Shown in pieces: positions 27,594-36,660 of a DNA stretch of 64,000 nucleotides; the stretch's first letter is position 1; each line of letters starts with the position of its first letter. The stretch covers positions 2,604,001 to 2,668,000 of the forward strand of contig CBDBDT010000002.1 in assembly GCA_965203975.1 (NCBI GenBank). Reading direction: 5' to 3'. Under the pieces are notes generated by a model that ran no database searches, had not been told where the DNA came from, and saw nothing but the letters and a program-made list of their open reading frames with translations. Origin of the DNA: CATOSK01 sp965203975. Its GTDB lineage: Bacteria > Chloroflexota > Dehalococcoidia > Lucifugimonadales > UBA3495. Made by a program: the position numbers and the translations under genes.

Positions 27594-27705
27594 CGTAACC
27601 CCTCCCTCCGGTTTACACCGTCTGAGCCGGGCATTAAGCTGAGGCCAACCTACCTCCCGGGCCTTACCCATCCCGGTCATCCAACCACCGGAGCCGTCTA
27701 ACGCC

Positions 27706-29949
27706 ATGACCACCGCCGGACACAGCGCCATCCGCCGCGACCTCCGCGAGAAACTGACCGGAGAAGCCCAGTACTCCGCCGACCTCAAGCTGCCGGAAAT
27801 GGCCCACGGCCTCATCCTCCGCAGCCCCCACCCCCACGCCGACATCCTCAGCATAGATGCCACGGACGCCGAGGCCCTCCCCGGGGTCCACGCGGTCATC
27901 ACCCCCTTCAACGTCCCCACTGGAAGGCTGGCCCCCGACCTTCTCATCCTGGACACCCGCGCCCGCTTCGTCGGCGATGAGGTGGCCGCCGTCGCCGCCG
28001 ACGACATCGACACCGCCCGCCGCGCCCTGGAACTGATTAATGTCGAGTACCGCGTCCTCCCCTTCATCCTCGACCCGGCCGAAGCTCTCGAACCGGACGC
28101 CATCGCCATCCACCCCGGCGGCAACCTGGCCATCCCCGACCCCCTTTCCCTGGAACGGGGCAACGCGGAACAGGGATTCTCCGAAGCCGACCTCGTCTTC
28201 AAGGAGCACTATTCCATCCCTACTCACTCGGCAACATCGCTGGAACCCCGCGCTGCCTTGGCATCCTGGGATGGCGACTGGCTGACCCTGTGGAAGTCCA
28301 CCCGAGGCGTCCACGTCGACCGCGACGCCATCGCCGGAGCGCTGGGCATCCTCGCCTCCCGCGTCCGAGTCGTCGGCCCCTTCCTCGGTGCCGGATTTGG
28401 CAACAAGGACGAGTCCCGCCTCGGCGCTATCGCCGCCGTCCTGTCGCAACGCGCCGGACGCCCCGTGCGCGTGGAGTACTCCCGCGCCGAGGAGTTCGTC
28501 GCTGGCCGCACCCGTCACGCCGCCGAAATCGACCTCAAGATTGGCGTCAAGCGCGACGGCTCCATCACCGCCATCCACGGCAAGGCCCTGCTCAACACCG
28601 GCGCCTACCAGGCCTCTGTCGCCGGAGTCGCCCGCCGCCTCGGCCAGGGGATGCTCTACCTCTACCGCTGCCCCAACGTCAAGTACGAGGCTTTCCCAGC
28701 CTACACCAACTGCCCGGTCGCCGGCTCCTACCGCGCCCTCGGCGCACCCCAGGGACACTTCGCCCTGGAAACCCTCGTGGACCGCATCGCCGGAGAGTTG
28801 GGAATAGACCCCCTGGAGTTCCGCCTCCACAACCACGTCCCCCGGGAAGGCCAGCCCGGCCAACGCCAGTCCCCGCCGGACCAGATCATCGACAGCCAGC
28901 CCCTGGAAGGCGGCATCCCCTTCTCCAGCAACGAGCTGGATCAGTGCCTGCGCCGCGGTGCTGAGGCCTTCGGCTGGGACAATCCCCTCCCCGACTCCGG
29001 CGACTCCTTCCTAAAGCGCGGCAAGGGAATGGCCATGATGATTTACCGGGGCGGCCCCGGTTCCGTCTCCGCCGCCGAAATCCGCATCGACCGCTCTGGC
29101 CGGATAACCCTCACCTCCGGTTTGATGGACGTGGGCGAGGGCGCATCCACCGTCCTCCCCCAGATGGCCGCCGACGTCCTTGGCGTCTCTGCGGACGACA
29201 TCGCCGCCCACTTCGCCGACTCCGCCGACACCCCCGATGCCCCCATCACCGCCGGCTCCACCGCCACCTTCTCTACCGGCACCGCCGTCGTCCAGGCCGC
29301 CACCGAAATCCGCCGGCGCCTCCTAGAAATCGCCTCCGTCGGACTGGAAAGCCCGGTCAACGAGCTTGACGCCACCGATGGAGCCGTGTTCGTCCGCTCC
29401 GACCCCTCCCGCCGCATGACCATCCCCGAAGTCGCCGCCCGCATGGACGGCGGCCACATCTCCGCCGAGGCCACCATCACCCCCGGCAGCCCCGACTACA
29501 TCGTCAACTCCTTCGGCGCCCACTTCTGCAAGGTCGAGGTCGACACCGCCACCGGAAGGGTCCGCGTCCTGCGCTACGTCGCCGCCCACGACTCCGGCCG
29601 CATCATCAACCCCCGCCTTGCCCTCAACCAGGCCGAGGGTGCCGTCTCCCAGATGCTCGGCTTCGCACTGTCGGAAGAACTCGTCACCGACGGCCCCACC
29701 GGCGTTACCCTCAACCCCAGCTACCTCGAGCACAAGAGCCCAACCATCCTCGACTACCCCGACCTCCAGATAATCTTCGCCGACAACATCGACCCCGTCG
29801 GCCCTCTCGGAGCCAAGGCCCTCGGAGAAGTCCCATCCCCCGGCCCGGCCCCCGCCATCGCCAACGCCATCCACCACGCCACCGGCATCAATCTCACCAC
29901 CCTCCCCTTCACCCCCGACCGGGTATTGTCGGCGCTGCAAGAGGGGTAG
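27706..29949 (+). CDS. Xanthine dehydrogenase-family molybdopterin-binding (large) subunit
   Basis: A 747-residue Mo-hydroxylase large subunit, normal CoxL/XdhB-type length. The N-terminal a/b-hammerhead domain has KLTGEAQYSADLKLPEMAHG and FVGDEVAAVAADD; the Mo-binding region has GPFLGAGFGNK, VAGSYRALGAPQGHF and GSTATFSTG; the active-site Glu is in GAKALGE (Glu708). There is no CoxL-specific Cys active loop (the equivalent reads GSYRALG), so carbon monoxide dehydrogenase is unlikely; an N-heterocycle or aldehyde hydroxylase is more so. The FAD subunit follows after 66 bp; XdhC and MobA-like maturation genes lie 12 kb upstream. Confidence 0.9.
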   Translation: MTTAGHSAIRRDLREKLTGEAQYSADLKLPEMAHGLILRSPHPHADILSIDATDAEALPGVHAVITPFNVPTGRLAPDLLILDTRARFVGDEVAAVAADDIDTARRALELINVEYRVLPFILDPAEALEPDAIAIHPGGNLAIPDPLSLERGNAEQGFSEADLVFKEHYSIPTHSATSLEPRAALASWDGDWLTLWKSTRGVHVDRDAIAGALGILASRVRVVGPFLGAGFGNKDESRLGAIAAVLSQRAGRPVRVEYSRAEEFVAGRTRHAAEIDLKIGVKRDGSITAIHGKALLNTGAYQASVAGVARRLGQGMLYLYRCPNVKYEAFPAYTNCPVAGSYRALGAPQGHFALETLVDRIAGELGIDPLEFRLHNHVPREGQPGQRQSPPDQIIDSQPLEGGIPFSSNELDQCLRRGAEAFGWDNPLPDSGDSFLKRGKGMAMMIYRGGPGSVSAAEIRIDRSGRITLTSGLMDVGEGASTVLPQMAADVLGVSADDIAAHFADSADTPDAPITAGSTATFSTGTAVVQAATEIRRRLLEIASVGLESPVNELDATDGAVFVRSDPSRRMTIPEVAARMDGGHISAEATITPGSPDYIVNSFGAHFCKVEVDTATGRVRVLRYVAAHDSGRIINPRLALNQAEGAVSQMLGFALSEELVTDGPTGVTLNPSYLEHKSPTILDYPDLQIIFADNIDPVGPLGAKALGEVPSPGPAPAIANAIHHATGINLTTLPFTPDRVLSALQEG

Positions 29950-30015
29950 GAGAATGGAAATGGCCCAGAGGATAGCCAGACCTGTCGTTGTCTGTCCAAT
30001 TTCGGGAGACTAACC

Positions 30016-31020
30016 ATGCCCCCCTTCCAGATTCTCATCCCCCAATCCGTCCCCGAGGCCGTCGCCCTCCTCTCCGCCGCAAGCGGATCGGACAACGCCC
30101 TCCCCATCGCCGGAGGCTCGGACCTCCTCAGCGAAATCAAGGAAGGCGTCGCCCGCCCGGACACTCTCGTCAGCCTCGCCAACATCCCCGGCCTGCAAGG
30201 GATAGCCGTCTCCGATGAAGAACTAACCATCGGAGCCACCGCCACCATCGCCGAAATTGCGGAACACCCCATCATTCGGGATGAATTCACCACCCTCGCC
30301 CAGGCGGCTTCGGGTCTGGCCACTCCCCAGATCCGCAACGTCGGCACCCTGGGAGGCAACCTCAACCAGCGTCCCCGCTGCTGGTACTACCGCCACCCGC
30401 TCACCAACTGCTTCAAGAAGGGCGGCGGCCACTGCTTCGCCATCGCCGGAAACAGCAAATACCTCTGCCTCACCGGCGGCGACCGCTGCTTCATCGTCCA
30501 CCCTTCCGACACCGCCGTCGCCCTCCTCGCCTTCAACGCCGTCGTCGACATCGCCGGACCCAACGGCAGCCGCTCCATTCCCATCGGAGACTACTTCACC
30601 TCCCCATCCCACGACATCACCCGCGAAAACTGCCTCCAGCCCGGAGAAATCCTCACCCGCGTCCGCATCCCCCGGTTGTCCGTCGGAAACACCACCCGCC
30701 GCAGCCTCTACCTCAAGGCCCGCGAGCGCGAGGCCGGCGACTTCGCCCTCGTCAGCGTCGCCGCCGCCATCGACCTCCACGACACCCCGGAGGGATCCGC
30801 CCTCGCCCACGCCGCCGTCACCCTGGGCGGAGTCTCCCCAATCCCCCACCGCGCCTCCGAAGTCGAAGACTACCTCACCGGACAACCCGTCTCCGCCATC
30901 GACCCATCCCACGCCGGAAGCCTCGCCCTCCCCGAAGCCCGCCCCCTCACCCAAAACGCCTACAAGCTCCCCATGGCCCGCAACCTCATCCACCGTGCAG
31001 TAGCCCAACTACTAGCCTGA
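30016..31020 (+). CDS. Molybdenum hydroxylase FAD-binding subunit with Cys-rich (4Fe-4S-type) insertion
   Basis: A 334-residue FAD subunit: PIAGGSDLL and TLGGNLNQ (FAD-binding), and a CoxM-like C-domain. Between them lies a Cys-rich insertion: Cys122 (RPRCWYYR), Cys132, Cys140, Cys151 and Cys158. Such insertions occur in 4-hydroxybenzoyl-CoA reductase beta subunits and PaoB/YagS, where they bind an extra 4Fe-4S cluster. No 2Fe-2S small subunit follows; the next gene is a restriction pseudogene. The missing subunit must be elsewhere, or the complex is incomplete. Confidence 0.87.
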   Translation: MPPFQILIPQSVPEAVALLSAASGSDNALPIAGGSDLLSEIKEGVARPDTLVSLANIPGLQGIAVSDEELTIGATATIAEIAEHPIIRDEFTTLAQAASGLATPQIRNVGTLGGNLNQRPRCWYYRHPLTNCFKKGGGHCFAIAGNSKYLCLTGGDRCFIVHPSDTAVALLAFNAVVDIAGPNGSRSIPIGDYFTSPSHDITRENCLQPGEILTRVRIPRLSVGNTTRRSLYLKAREREAGDFALVSVAAAIDLHDTPEGSALAHAAVTLGGVSPIPHRASEVEDYLTGQPVSAIDPSHAGSLALPEARPLTQNAYKLPMARNLIHRAVAQLLA

Positions 31021-31179
31021 ACCTTCGCCACCCTTGGCATGGTAATCGGCCCCGCCCTTATCATAACCAGGGTCGGAGACTGCAGTCGCTATGGTGGGAC
31101 AGAATGAACATTGGCAGAGCTTGCGGGCTCCCAGTATGATTGGCTAGGTCATTCACCAACCTCAGAGAAGAGCGCGAAA

Positions 31180-31988
31180 ATGGACGCCAACATTGTTGAC
31201 TTAGAAACTCTATACAGCAAGTCAGTAAGTTATCGAATACCCCAATTCCAGCGCCCCTATGCTTGGAAGAAGAACGAACAATGGGAGCCGCTGTGGGATG
31301 ATGTCCGGTCAATGGCGGAAGGTCGCCTGGCGTCTCTCAACGCCAGCACCGTGAGACCGCACTTCATGGGTGCGATTGTTCTCCAGAGACAAAACAACAA
31401 GACAGGTGAAGTCGAGAAGCGGCTTGTAGTTGACGGCCAACAAAGGCTAACCACGCTACAGTTGCTAATCAAGGCAAGCCAAGAAGCCTTTGTTAGCCAG
31501 AACGATTCCCAGAGAGCAAACCGCCTGAGTAAACTCACCAGGAATGATCATAATCACTTGGGAGGCGACGATGACAATTACACCAAGATTCGGCAATCCA
31601 ACCTGAACGACCAAGCTGATTTTCAGCGAGTAATCAGGAACATAGATACCAACAGTGAAGCACGTACATCTTCAATAAAGGAGGCTTTCGAATTCTTCAG
31701 GAGTTCAGTAACCGATTGGCTTAACCAAGATGTGTCCATCCTGGATGCAAAAGCCGACGCCATTGAGGAAGCTCTGACCAAACGCATCCTCATCGCTGCA
31801 ATCGACTTGGACGAGGAGGAAAGTCCACACATCATCTTCGAAACGCTAAACGAACGGGGAGAAGAATTGACTCAGTCAGACCGAGTCAAGAACACCGTGA
31901 TGTACGAAGCTAAAGTTGTCGACGATGCCCAGAAAGCTACAGACCTTTGGGGAATGTTCGAATACGACTTGAGGTGGAACCCATTATT
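31180..31988 (+). pseudogene. 5' half of a GmrSD-type (DUF262) restriction gene, interrupted by an IS3-family element
   Basis: About 270 residues of the GmrS-like DUF262 domain: IPQFQRPYAWKK (20-31), VVDGQQRLTTLQLL (Asp85-Gly-Gln-Gln-Arg NTPase motif), and SPHIIFETLNERGEELT with SDRVKN. GmrSD enzymes are type IV, modification-dependent restriction systems. The coding sequence stops within the insertion sequence about 20 bp past the junction. ATG 31180 fits the usual distance to the IPxFQRxY motif; a TTG at 31111 is also in frame. AT-richer than neighbours, suggesting horizontal origin. Confidence 0.85.
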
Positions 31989-32925
31989 TGGACAGGATCA
32001 GGGCTGAATTAAGTGAGAATCCCAACGCTCCTGCCAATGCTTGGATACCCTTTTCCGGTGAATACCTCCTTGCACCAGAGTCCCCTTCTACGGCTTCCTG
32101 CTCCCCATAGGACACCTCGGCGGGAGTCCGGTAGCCCAGGGCCTGATGGGGCCTGAGCCCATTGTAGAACCGGAAATAGTCTTCCAGCCCCCGCTGAGCC
32201 TCCAGGACGCTGGCGTAGGCTTTCAGGTACACCTTGTACTTCACCGTCCGCCACAGCCGCTCCACGAAGATGTTGTCTTGGTACCTCCCCTTGCCGTCCA
32301 TGCTGATCCTCACGCCCCGGTCCTGCAGCACCTGGGTGAACTCCAGGCTGGTGAACTGGCTGCCCTGATCGGTGTTGAACACCTCGGGCTGACCCTGGCC
32401 CAGAGCCTCCTCCAGCGCCGCGGCGCAGAAGCCGGCCTCCAGGGTGTTGGACAGCCGCCAGGCCAGCACGTACCGGCTGTGCCAGTCCATCACCGCCACC
32501 AGGTAGACGAACCCACGGGCCATGGGCAGGTAGGTGATGTCCGCCGCCCACACCTGGTTGGGCCGGGTGATCCTGGCATTTCTCAGCAGGTAGGGATAGA
32601 CCGGGTGCTCCGGCGACCGGCGGCCGGTGCTGGGACGGCGGTAGATGGCCCGCAGCCCCATGGCCCGCATCAGCCGCTGCACCCGCTTTCGGCTCACCGG
32701 CATCCCCTGCCGCTCCAGCCAGGCCTTCATCCGCCTGGACCCAAAGAAGGGCGTCTCCAGGTACTGCCGGTCGATCTCTCCCATCAGGGACAGGTCCTCT
32801 GGCGATGCAGCCCGGGGACGGTAGTAGATGCTGGAACGGCTGACGCCTAACAAAGCGCACTGGCGCACCAGGGACAGGGAGGGATGCTCCCGGTCCACCA
32901 TCTGCCGCCGCCGGGCCGGACTCAT
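31984..32925 (-). CDS. IS3-family transposase OrfB (DDE integrase core)
   Basis: A 313-residue protein with an HTH_21-like N-terminus (FFGSRRMKAWLERQG) and an rve DDE core: Asp in WAADITYL, Asp in VFNTDQGSQFTS and Glu in NIFVERLWRTVKY; the ending HQALGYRTPAEV is typical of the family. Its ATG overlaps the OrfA stop (ATGA), so it may be made by coupling or as an OrfAB frameshift fusion. The stop lies at the extreme left tip of the element, using flanking bases. It appears intact. Confidence 0.9.
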   Translation of the reverse strand: MSPARRRQMVDREHPSLSLVRQCALLGVSRSSIYYRPRAASPEDLSLMGEIDRQYLETPFFGSRRMKAWLERQGMPVSRKRVQRLMRAMGLRAIYRRPSTGRRSPEHPVYPYLLRNARITRPNQVWAADITYLPMARGFVYLVAVMDWHSRYVLAWRLSNTLEAGFCAAALEEALGQGQPEVFNTDQGSQFTSLEFTQVLQDRGVRISMDGKGRYQDNIFVERLWRTVKYKVYLKAYASVLEAQRGLEDYFRFYNGLRPHQALGYRTPAEVSYGEQEAVEGDSGARRYSPEKGIQALAGALGFSLNSALILSK

Positions 32926-33276
32926 GGACCGGACCTCTCCGCCAAGAAATCCCGCTCCACCTTCAGCCGGCCGATCTCCTGGTACAGGCGCGCGACCAGG
33001 GTGGCGTCCTTCTTCGACTGCTGGTCATTGCCGTTGCTGAAGACCCCGGAGGCGCCCTCCGCAAGAGCCTTCTTCCAGGCCTGAATCTGTCCGGGGTGGA
33101 CCTCATACCTGGCGGCCAGTTGGGCCACCGTCTCCTGGCCCTTCAGCGCCTCCAACGCCACCTTGGCCTTGAAAGCTGGGCTGTGTTTCCTGCGTCCTTG
33201 CGACATTTCCTGCTCCTTCCGACAGCAACCGCTGCCCTCAGTTTAGGAGCGGGACTCTCACTTAGCCACTTGTCCG
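31989..33276 (-). mobile_element. IS3-family insertion sequence disrupting the GmrSD gene
   Basis: About 1.29 kb with two overlapping minus-strand transposase genes (OrfA, OrfB). Imperfect terminal repeats: AAGTGAGAATCCC with CGCTCCT from 32011, against AGGAGCGGGACTCTCACTT (33245-33263) read inverted. Outer GGACA (31990-31994) and TGTCC (33271-33275) probably mark the tips. No clear target duplication was found, so boundaries are uncertain by a few bases. The two halves of the host gene are in the same frame across the element, consistent with a simple insertion. Confidence 0.82.
32922..33206 (-). CDS. IS3-family transposase OrfA (helix-turn-helix)
   Basis: A 94-residue protein: RRKHSPAFKAKVALEAL, then ETVAQLAARYEVHPGQIQAWKKAL, the HTH_Tnp_1 domain that binds the element's ends, and a leucine-zipper-like tail (RLYQEIGRLKVERDFL). 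It overlaps OrfB by four bases and begins 70 bp inside the right end of the element. Confidence 0.9.
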   Translation of the reverse strand: MSQGRRKHSPAFKAKVALEALKGQETVAQLAARYEVHPGQIQAWKKALAEGASGVFSNGNDQQSKKDATLVARLYQEIGRLKVERDFLAERSGP

Positions 33277-34281
33277 AAATTCCGGGTCCACCTCAACTTT
33301 TGGAGGCGGATCACCAAGGAAGGGCGATCGAACAGGAGCCACAACGACCGGTTCTTAAACAACTGGATTGTCATGAAGGCCAGGAAGAATATCACCTTGC
33401 AACGAGTTGCTACCGAGTTTCGGGACTACATTAGGGTGAACAATCTCAATACGGGTTGCTCGATCGAAGAAGTCGCTTCTGACATAAGGAAGGCAGGGGA
33501 AGTCTATCAACAATTCGAGGAAAACCGACATCCTGACGGACATACGTTATGGAAGCGCATGAAGGTTATGGACGTAGGGACGGCTATGCCGGTTCTTCTC
33601 TGGCTATACACTTCAGATGTCCCTACTGAGAAAAGAGCGCGGAGTGTTAGGGCGCTAGAAAGCTATCTCGTTAGGAGAATGCTTTGCAACATCCCTACTA
33701 CTGGACTCAATCATGCATTCATCTCTTTGCTGGAGTCTCTATCCAGGGAAGGCCCTGACCGGGCTGATGATGCAGTCATAGATTATTTGGCCTCGCGAAC
33801 TGTGACCAATCAAATTTGGCCCAACAACCGGATTTTGGCAGAGCGAATCACTACACAACCTCTGGGAGGGCTACCTGTTCGCCAAAAAATGGTGTCAGAA
33901 GCAATAGAAGCCGAACTCAGGGGCGATAAGGCCGAAGCCTTAGGCAATACGGATAATCTAACCCTTGAGCACATTATGCCGCAGCACTGGGAAACCCATT
34001 GGCCGCTATCCCGAGAGAGTTCGGAACTCACTGAAATTCGATCAAATGCCGTTAAGTCACTGGGAAATTTGACCCTCGTGACCGGAAAGTTGAACTCCAA
34101 CCTTTCAAACGGCCCTTGGGCCGAAAAGAAGAAAACCCTACATGCCCACAGCAGCCTGTTCCTCAACAAAACCCCTTTGGACAATGCTCCAGAGGTTTGG
34201 GCGGAAGAAGCTATTCAAAAGCGCAGTAAGGAATTGGCCGAAATAATCACAAAAATTTGGCCGCACGCAGACGGAATCTAG
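33277..34281 (+). pseudogene. 3' half of the interrupted GmrSD-type restriction gene (DUF1524 nuclease part)
   Basis: The frame is open from the IS junction (KFRVHLNFWRRITKEG) and continues about 334 residues. It holds the end of the DUF262 helical region (DRFLNNWIVMKARKN) and the DUF1524 HNH-type nuclease: LTLEHIMPQHWETHW, then SLGNLTLVTGKLNSNLSNG. Together with the 5' half the ancestral protein was about 625 residues, the size of single-chain GmrSD. There are no internal stops, so the insertion looks recent. An in-frame ATG at 33373 could start a truncated product. Confidence 0.83.
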
Positions 34282-34310
34282 TATTACAAGTTCCCTGAGG
34301 AGGACGACAG

Positions 34311-35210
34311 CTAGTCCCCATCGGCAGGGTCACACCCCACCCCCGACAACCCCGCCAATACCTCATAAAGCGCCGCAAAATCCCGATCCCCCACCCCGAA
34401 CCCTCGCGCCGCCGTCAACCACTGATTGCTCAGTGCCGTTGTCGGAAGCGGCACCCCCAGCGTCTCGCCCATCTCCAGCGCCAGCTTCAGGTCCTTCTGC
34501 ATCATGTGTACGTCGAACAGCGGCTCCTCCGGCGGGTCGAGGATGAGCGGAATCCGGTACTGCAGCGCCGGCGACGCCACCACGCTGTTCAGCAGCACCT
34601 CGATCGCCGTCTCCCGGGGAATCCCGCTCTTCTCCGCCAGAAGGATGCTTTCGCAGAAGGCCAGCACCTGTACCGGAAGGCTCAGGTTCGTCGCCACCTT
34701 CATCGTCACCGCCAGCCCGTTCTCCCCCACGTAGTTCACCGTCGGCCCAATCGCTTCCAGGATGGGCTTCACCCGCTCGTAAACCTCCCGCTCTCCCCCG
34801 ACCATGATGGACAATCTCCCCGCCAGCAGCGTCACCTGGCTACCCGACACCGGCGCATCCAGCATCCGCGCCCCCGTCTCGGCCACACGCTGGGAAAGCT
34901 CCCGGCTTGCCTCCGGACTCACCGTGCCCATATCCGCGAACACCTTCCCCGGCCCCAGCCCCGCCAGCAGGCCCTCCGGCCCTTCAGCCACATCAAGGAG
35001 CGCCTGCGTGTCCCGCAACATGCTCAGCGTGACCTCTGACGCCTCGGCCACCGCCCTCGGACTGTCCGCCAGCTCCACCCCCAGCTCCGCCAGCCACTCC
35101 GCCCGCGTCCGGGTCCGGTTGTATCCGGTAACATCATGCCCGGCATCCAGCAGCCGCTGCGCCATCGGCCCGCCCATCGTGCCCAACCCGATGAACCCTA
35201 CCTTCGACAT
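34311..35210 (-). CDS. NAD(P)-dependent beta-hydroxyacid dehydrogenase (3-hydroxyisobutyrate dehydrogenase family)
   Basis: A 299-residue protein: Rossmann motif VGFIGLGTMGGPMAQRLL at the N-terminus, substrate-binding DAPVSGSQ, the catalytic-Lys helix VTMKVATNL, and a C-terminal all-helical domain with MQKDLKLALEMGE. Enzymes of this family oxidise beta-hydroxyacids (3-hydroxyisobutyrate, tartronate semialdehyde and relatives); the exact substrate is unclear. ATG 35210 follows GGAGAGGA; a GTG/ATG extension of six residues is possible. Confidence 0.9.
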   Translation of the reverse strand: MSKVGFIGLGTMGGPMAQRLLDAGHDVTGYNRTRTRAEWLAELGVELADSPRAVAEASEVTLSMLRDTQALLDVAEGPEGLLAGLGPGKVFADMGTVSPEASRELSQRVAETGARMLDAPVSGSQVTLLAGRLSIMVGGEREVYERVKPILEAIGPTVNYVGENGLAVTMKVATNLSLPVQVLAFCESILLAEKSGIPRETAIEVLLNSVVASPALQYRIPLILDPPEEPLFDVHMMQKDLKLALEMGETLGVPLPTTALSNQWLTAARGFGVGDRDFAALYEVLAGLSGVGCDPADGD

Positions 35211-35649
35211 CAATTCCTCTCCTGCCATGTTCGTTCCGGGTCAAACCGGAATATACCACGCCGCCGCTTACTGAAAGTTGCCCCTTCCCAACTCTGCCGT
35301 CCCTCGGATACCATATCTTCAATCGCAGACCAGAGACCCGGCGAACCCAGCCTCTACAGGCCGAAATGCGACAGATTGCAACAAAATGCGACACAAAAAA
35401 TTCTTCCGACCCGGCGCGTCCCGTGGAATTCTCCCTGGCTCGCTACCCTCGCGCATCGGCTTGTATGTTCCCTTCACCTTTGCTAAAATCGGGCCACCTT
35501 GGGAAGGCGCCGTGGCTGCCCAATCCTGCGCCGTCCCTGGTCTATAGAGTTGCTCCCCGGGGAACCCCTGGCCTGACCCGGTGGCCGTTGGAACGTTCCC
35601 GTTCATACCGGCGGAGCCCTGAAACTCACTTAGGAGGAGGAGGCTAAGT
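35211..35649. other. 439-bp divergent intergenic region
   Basis: Between the minus-strand dehydrogenase and the dienelactone hydrolase. It holds a candidate promoter for the latter (35461-35489) and a leader of about 150 bases containing short palindromes (CTCCCCGGGGA). Nothing else was recognised. Confidence 0.5.
35461..35489 (+). promoter_or_regulatory. Promoter of the dienelactone hydrolase gene
   Basis: TTGTAT (35461-35466), 17-bp spacer, TAAAAT (35484-35489). The -10 and following bases (TAAAATCGGGCCACCTT) resemble those of the cluster 2 peptide-transporter promoter at 46709 (TAAAATCCTCCCACCTT). Confidence 0.55.
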
Positions 35650-36447
35650 ATGCCATCACTTTGGGAACATCTCAGGTTTGCCGGTGGCGAAGGCGAAGAC
35701 CACCCAGGGCAGAGCTATGACGCTCAAATGGGCGCCGAAAGCCAGGACATGGCGATGTACGTCAGCCATCCCCTGCCCAGTGCCGGCAACAGTTGGCCGA
35801 CCATCATCGTGGCCCAGGAGGCCTTTGGCGTCAACCGCCACATCGAGCGCGTCTGCGACCGGTTTGCCGCCGAAGGGTTCGTAGCCGTCGCTCCCGCCCT
35901 TTTCCACCGCGAGCATCCCAACCCCAAGCTCGGCTATGGCGATGAAGATGTCCCCGCCCGCAACCGCTACATGGGCGCTCTCCGCGACGACGAAATCGTC
36001 GAGGACATCAACGAAGTGATCAAGTGGACCCAGTCCGAGCAGTTCCGCCGCACCAACGGCAACAAGGTCGGCATCGTCGGGTACTGCGTCGGCGGACGCA
36101 TTGCCTACCTCGCCGCCACCAGCTGCGCGGGCCTTAGCGGCGCCGCGGTGTACTACGGCGGACGCATCCTCGTCCCCTTCGGCGACGGTCCCGCCCCCAT
36201 CGACCTGACCGGCAATATCAGTTGCCCGGTGCTGGGCAATTTCGGCGGTCAGGACGAAAACCCCTCGCCCGCTGACGTTGACGCCATCGCCGCGGCCCTT
36301 TCCGCCGCCGGCGTCTCCCACGACTTCAAGTCCTACCCCGACGCCGGTCACGGCTTCAACTGCGACGAGCGCGCCAGCTACAACCAGGCCGCTGCGGACG
36401 ACGCCCTCGCCCGCACCATCGCCTTCTTCAAGGAGCACCTGTCCTAA
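35650..36447 (+). CDS. Dienelactone hydrolase family protein
   Basis: A 265-residue alpha/beta hydrolase with the DLH triad: nucleophile Cys146 in VGYCVGGR, Asp202 in GGQDENPS and His234 in DAGHGFNC. The N-terminal substrate region IIVAQEAFGVNRHIERVCDRFA matches carboxymethylenebutenolidase-type enzymes. DLH opens dienelactones in (chloro)aromatic degradation, but most relatives have unknown substrates and no ring-cleavage genes are adjacent. It starts after a very strong AGGAGGAGG; a terminator follows. Confidence 0.9.
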   Translation: MPSLWEHLRFAGGEGEDHPGQSYDAQMGAESQDMAMYVSHPLPSAGNSWPTIIVAQEAFGVNRHIERVCDRFAAEGFVAVAPALFHREHPNPKLGYGDEDVPARNRYMGALRDDEIVEDINEVIKWTQSEQFRRTNGNKVGIVGYCVGGRIAYLAATSCAGLSGAAVYYGGRILVPFGDGPAPIDLTGNISCPVLGNFGGQDENPSPADVDAIAAALSAAGVSHDFKSYPDAGHGFNCDERASYNQAAADDALARTIAFFKEHLS

Positions 36448-36484
36448 CCGACCCGCTCCACCGTCCCGCCAAGGGACCAAAATC

Positions 36485-36520
36485 GAAAGCCCGGACATTT
36501 ACTGCCCGGGCTTTCCTCTT
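36485..36520 (+). terminator. Terminator of the dienelactone hydrolase gene
   Basis: GAAAGCCCGG (36485-36494) pairs with CCGGGCTTTC (36506-36515) around an 11-base loop, followed by CTCTTTCTC. Confidence 0.75.
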
Positions 36521-36535
36521 TCTCATGGAACCCCT

Positions 36536-36660
36536 GAACAATTCCCTTCTCCCTTGATGGGGAAGAGCCTGCCCCTGGCGACTGAGGAGGGACGACAAAG
36601 GAGGGAAAGGGGCGGGGGTTAGGATGGGGGTGAAGGAATTAGTTTTGGGATAATTCCTTA
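36536..36660. repeat. Degenerate dispersed repeat related to the element at 4.45 kb
   Basis: Read inverted, it contains TTCACCCCCATCCTAACC and CCCCATCAAGGGAGAAGGGA, matching the core of the 4446-4574 element, with about 45 extra bases between. One end is a perfect 9-bp palindrome, AAGGAATTA (36633-36641) with TAATTCCTT (36651-36659), which includes the stop codon of the neighbouring decarboxylase gene. Confidence 0.6.

Noticed and set aside
27706..31020. Carbon monoxide dehydrogenase (CoxLM)
   Set aside because: The large subunit lacks the Cys-containing active-site loop of form I CoxL and the small subunit is absent.
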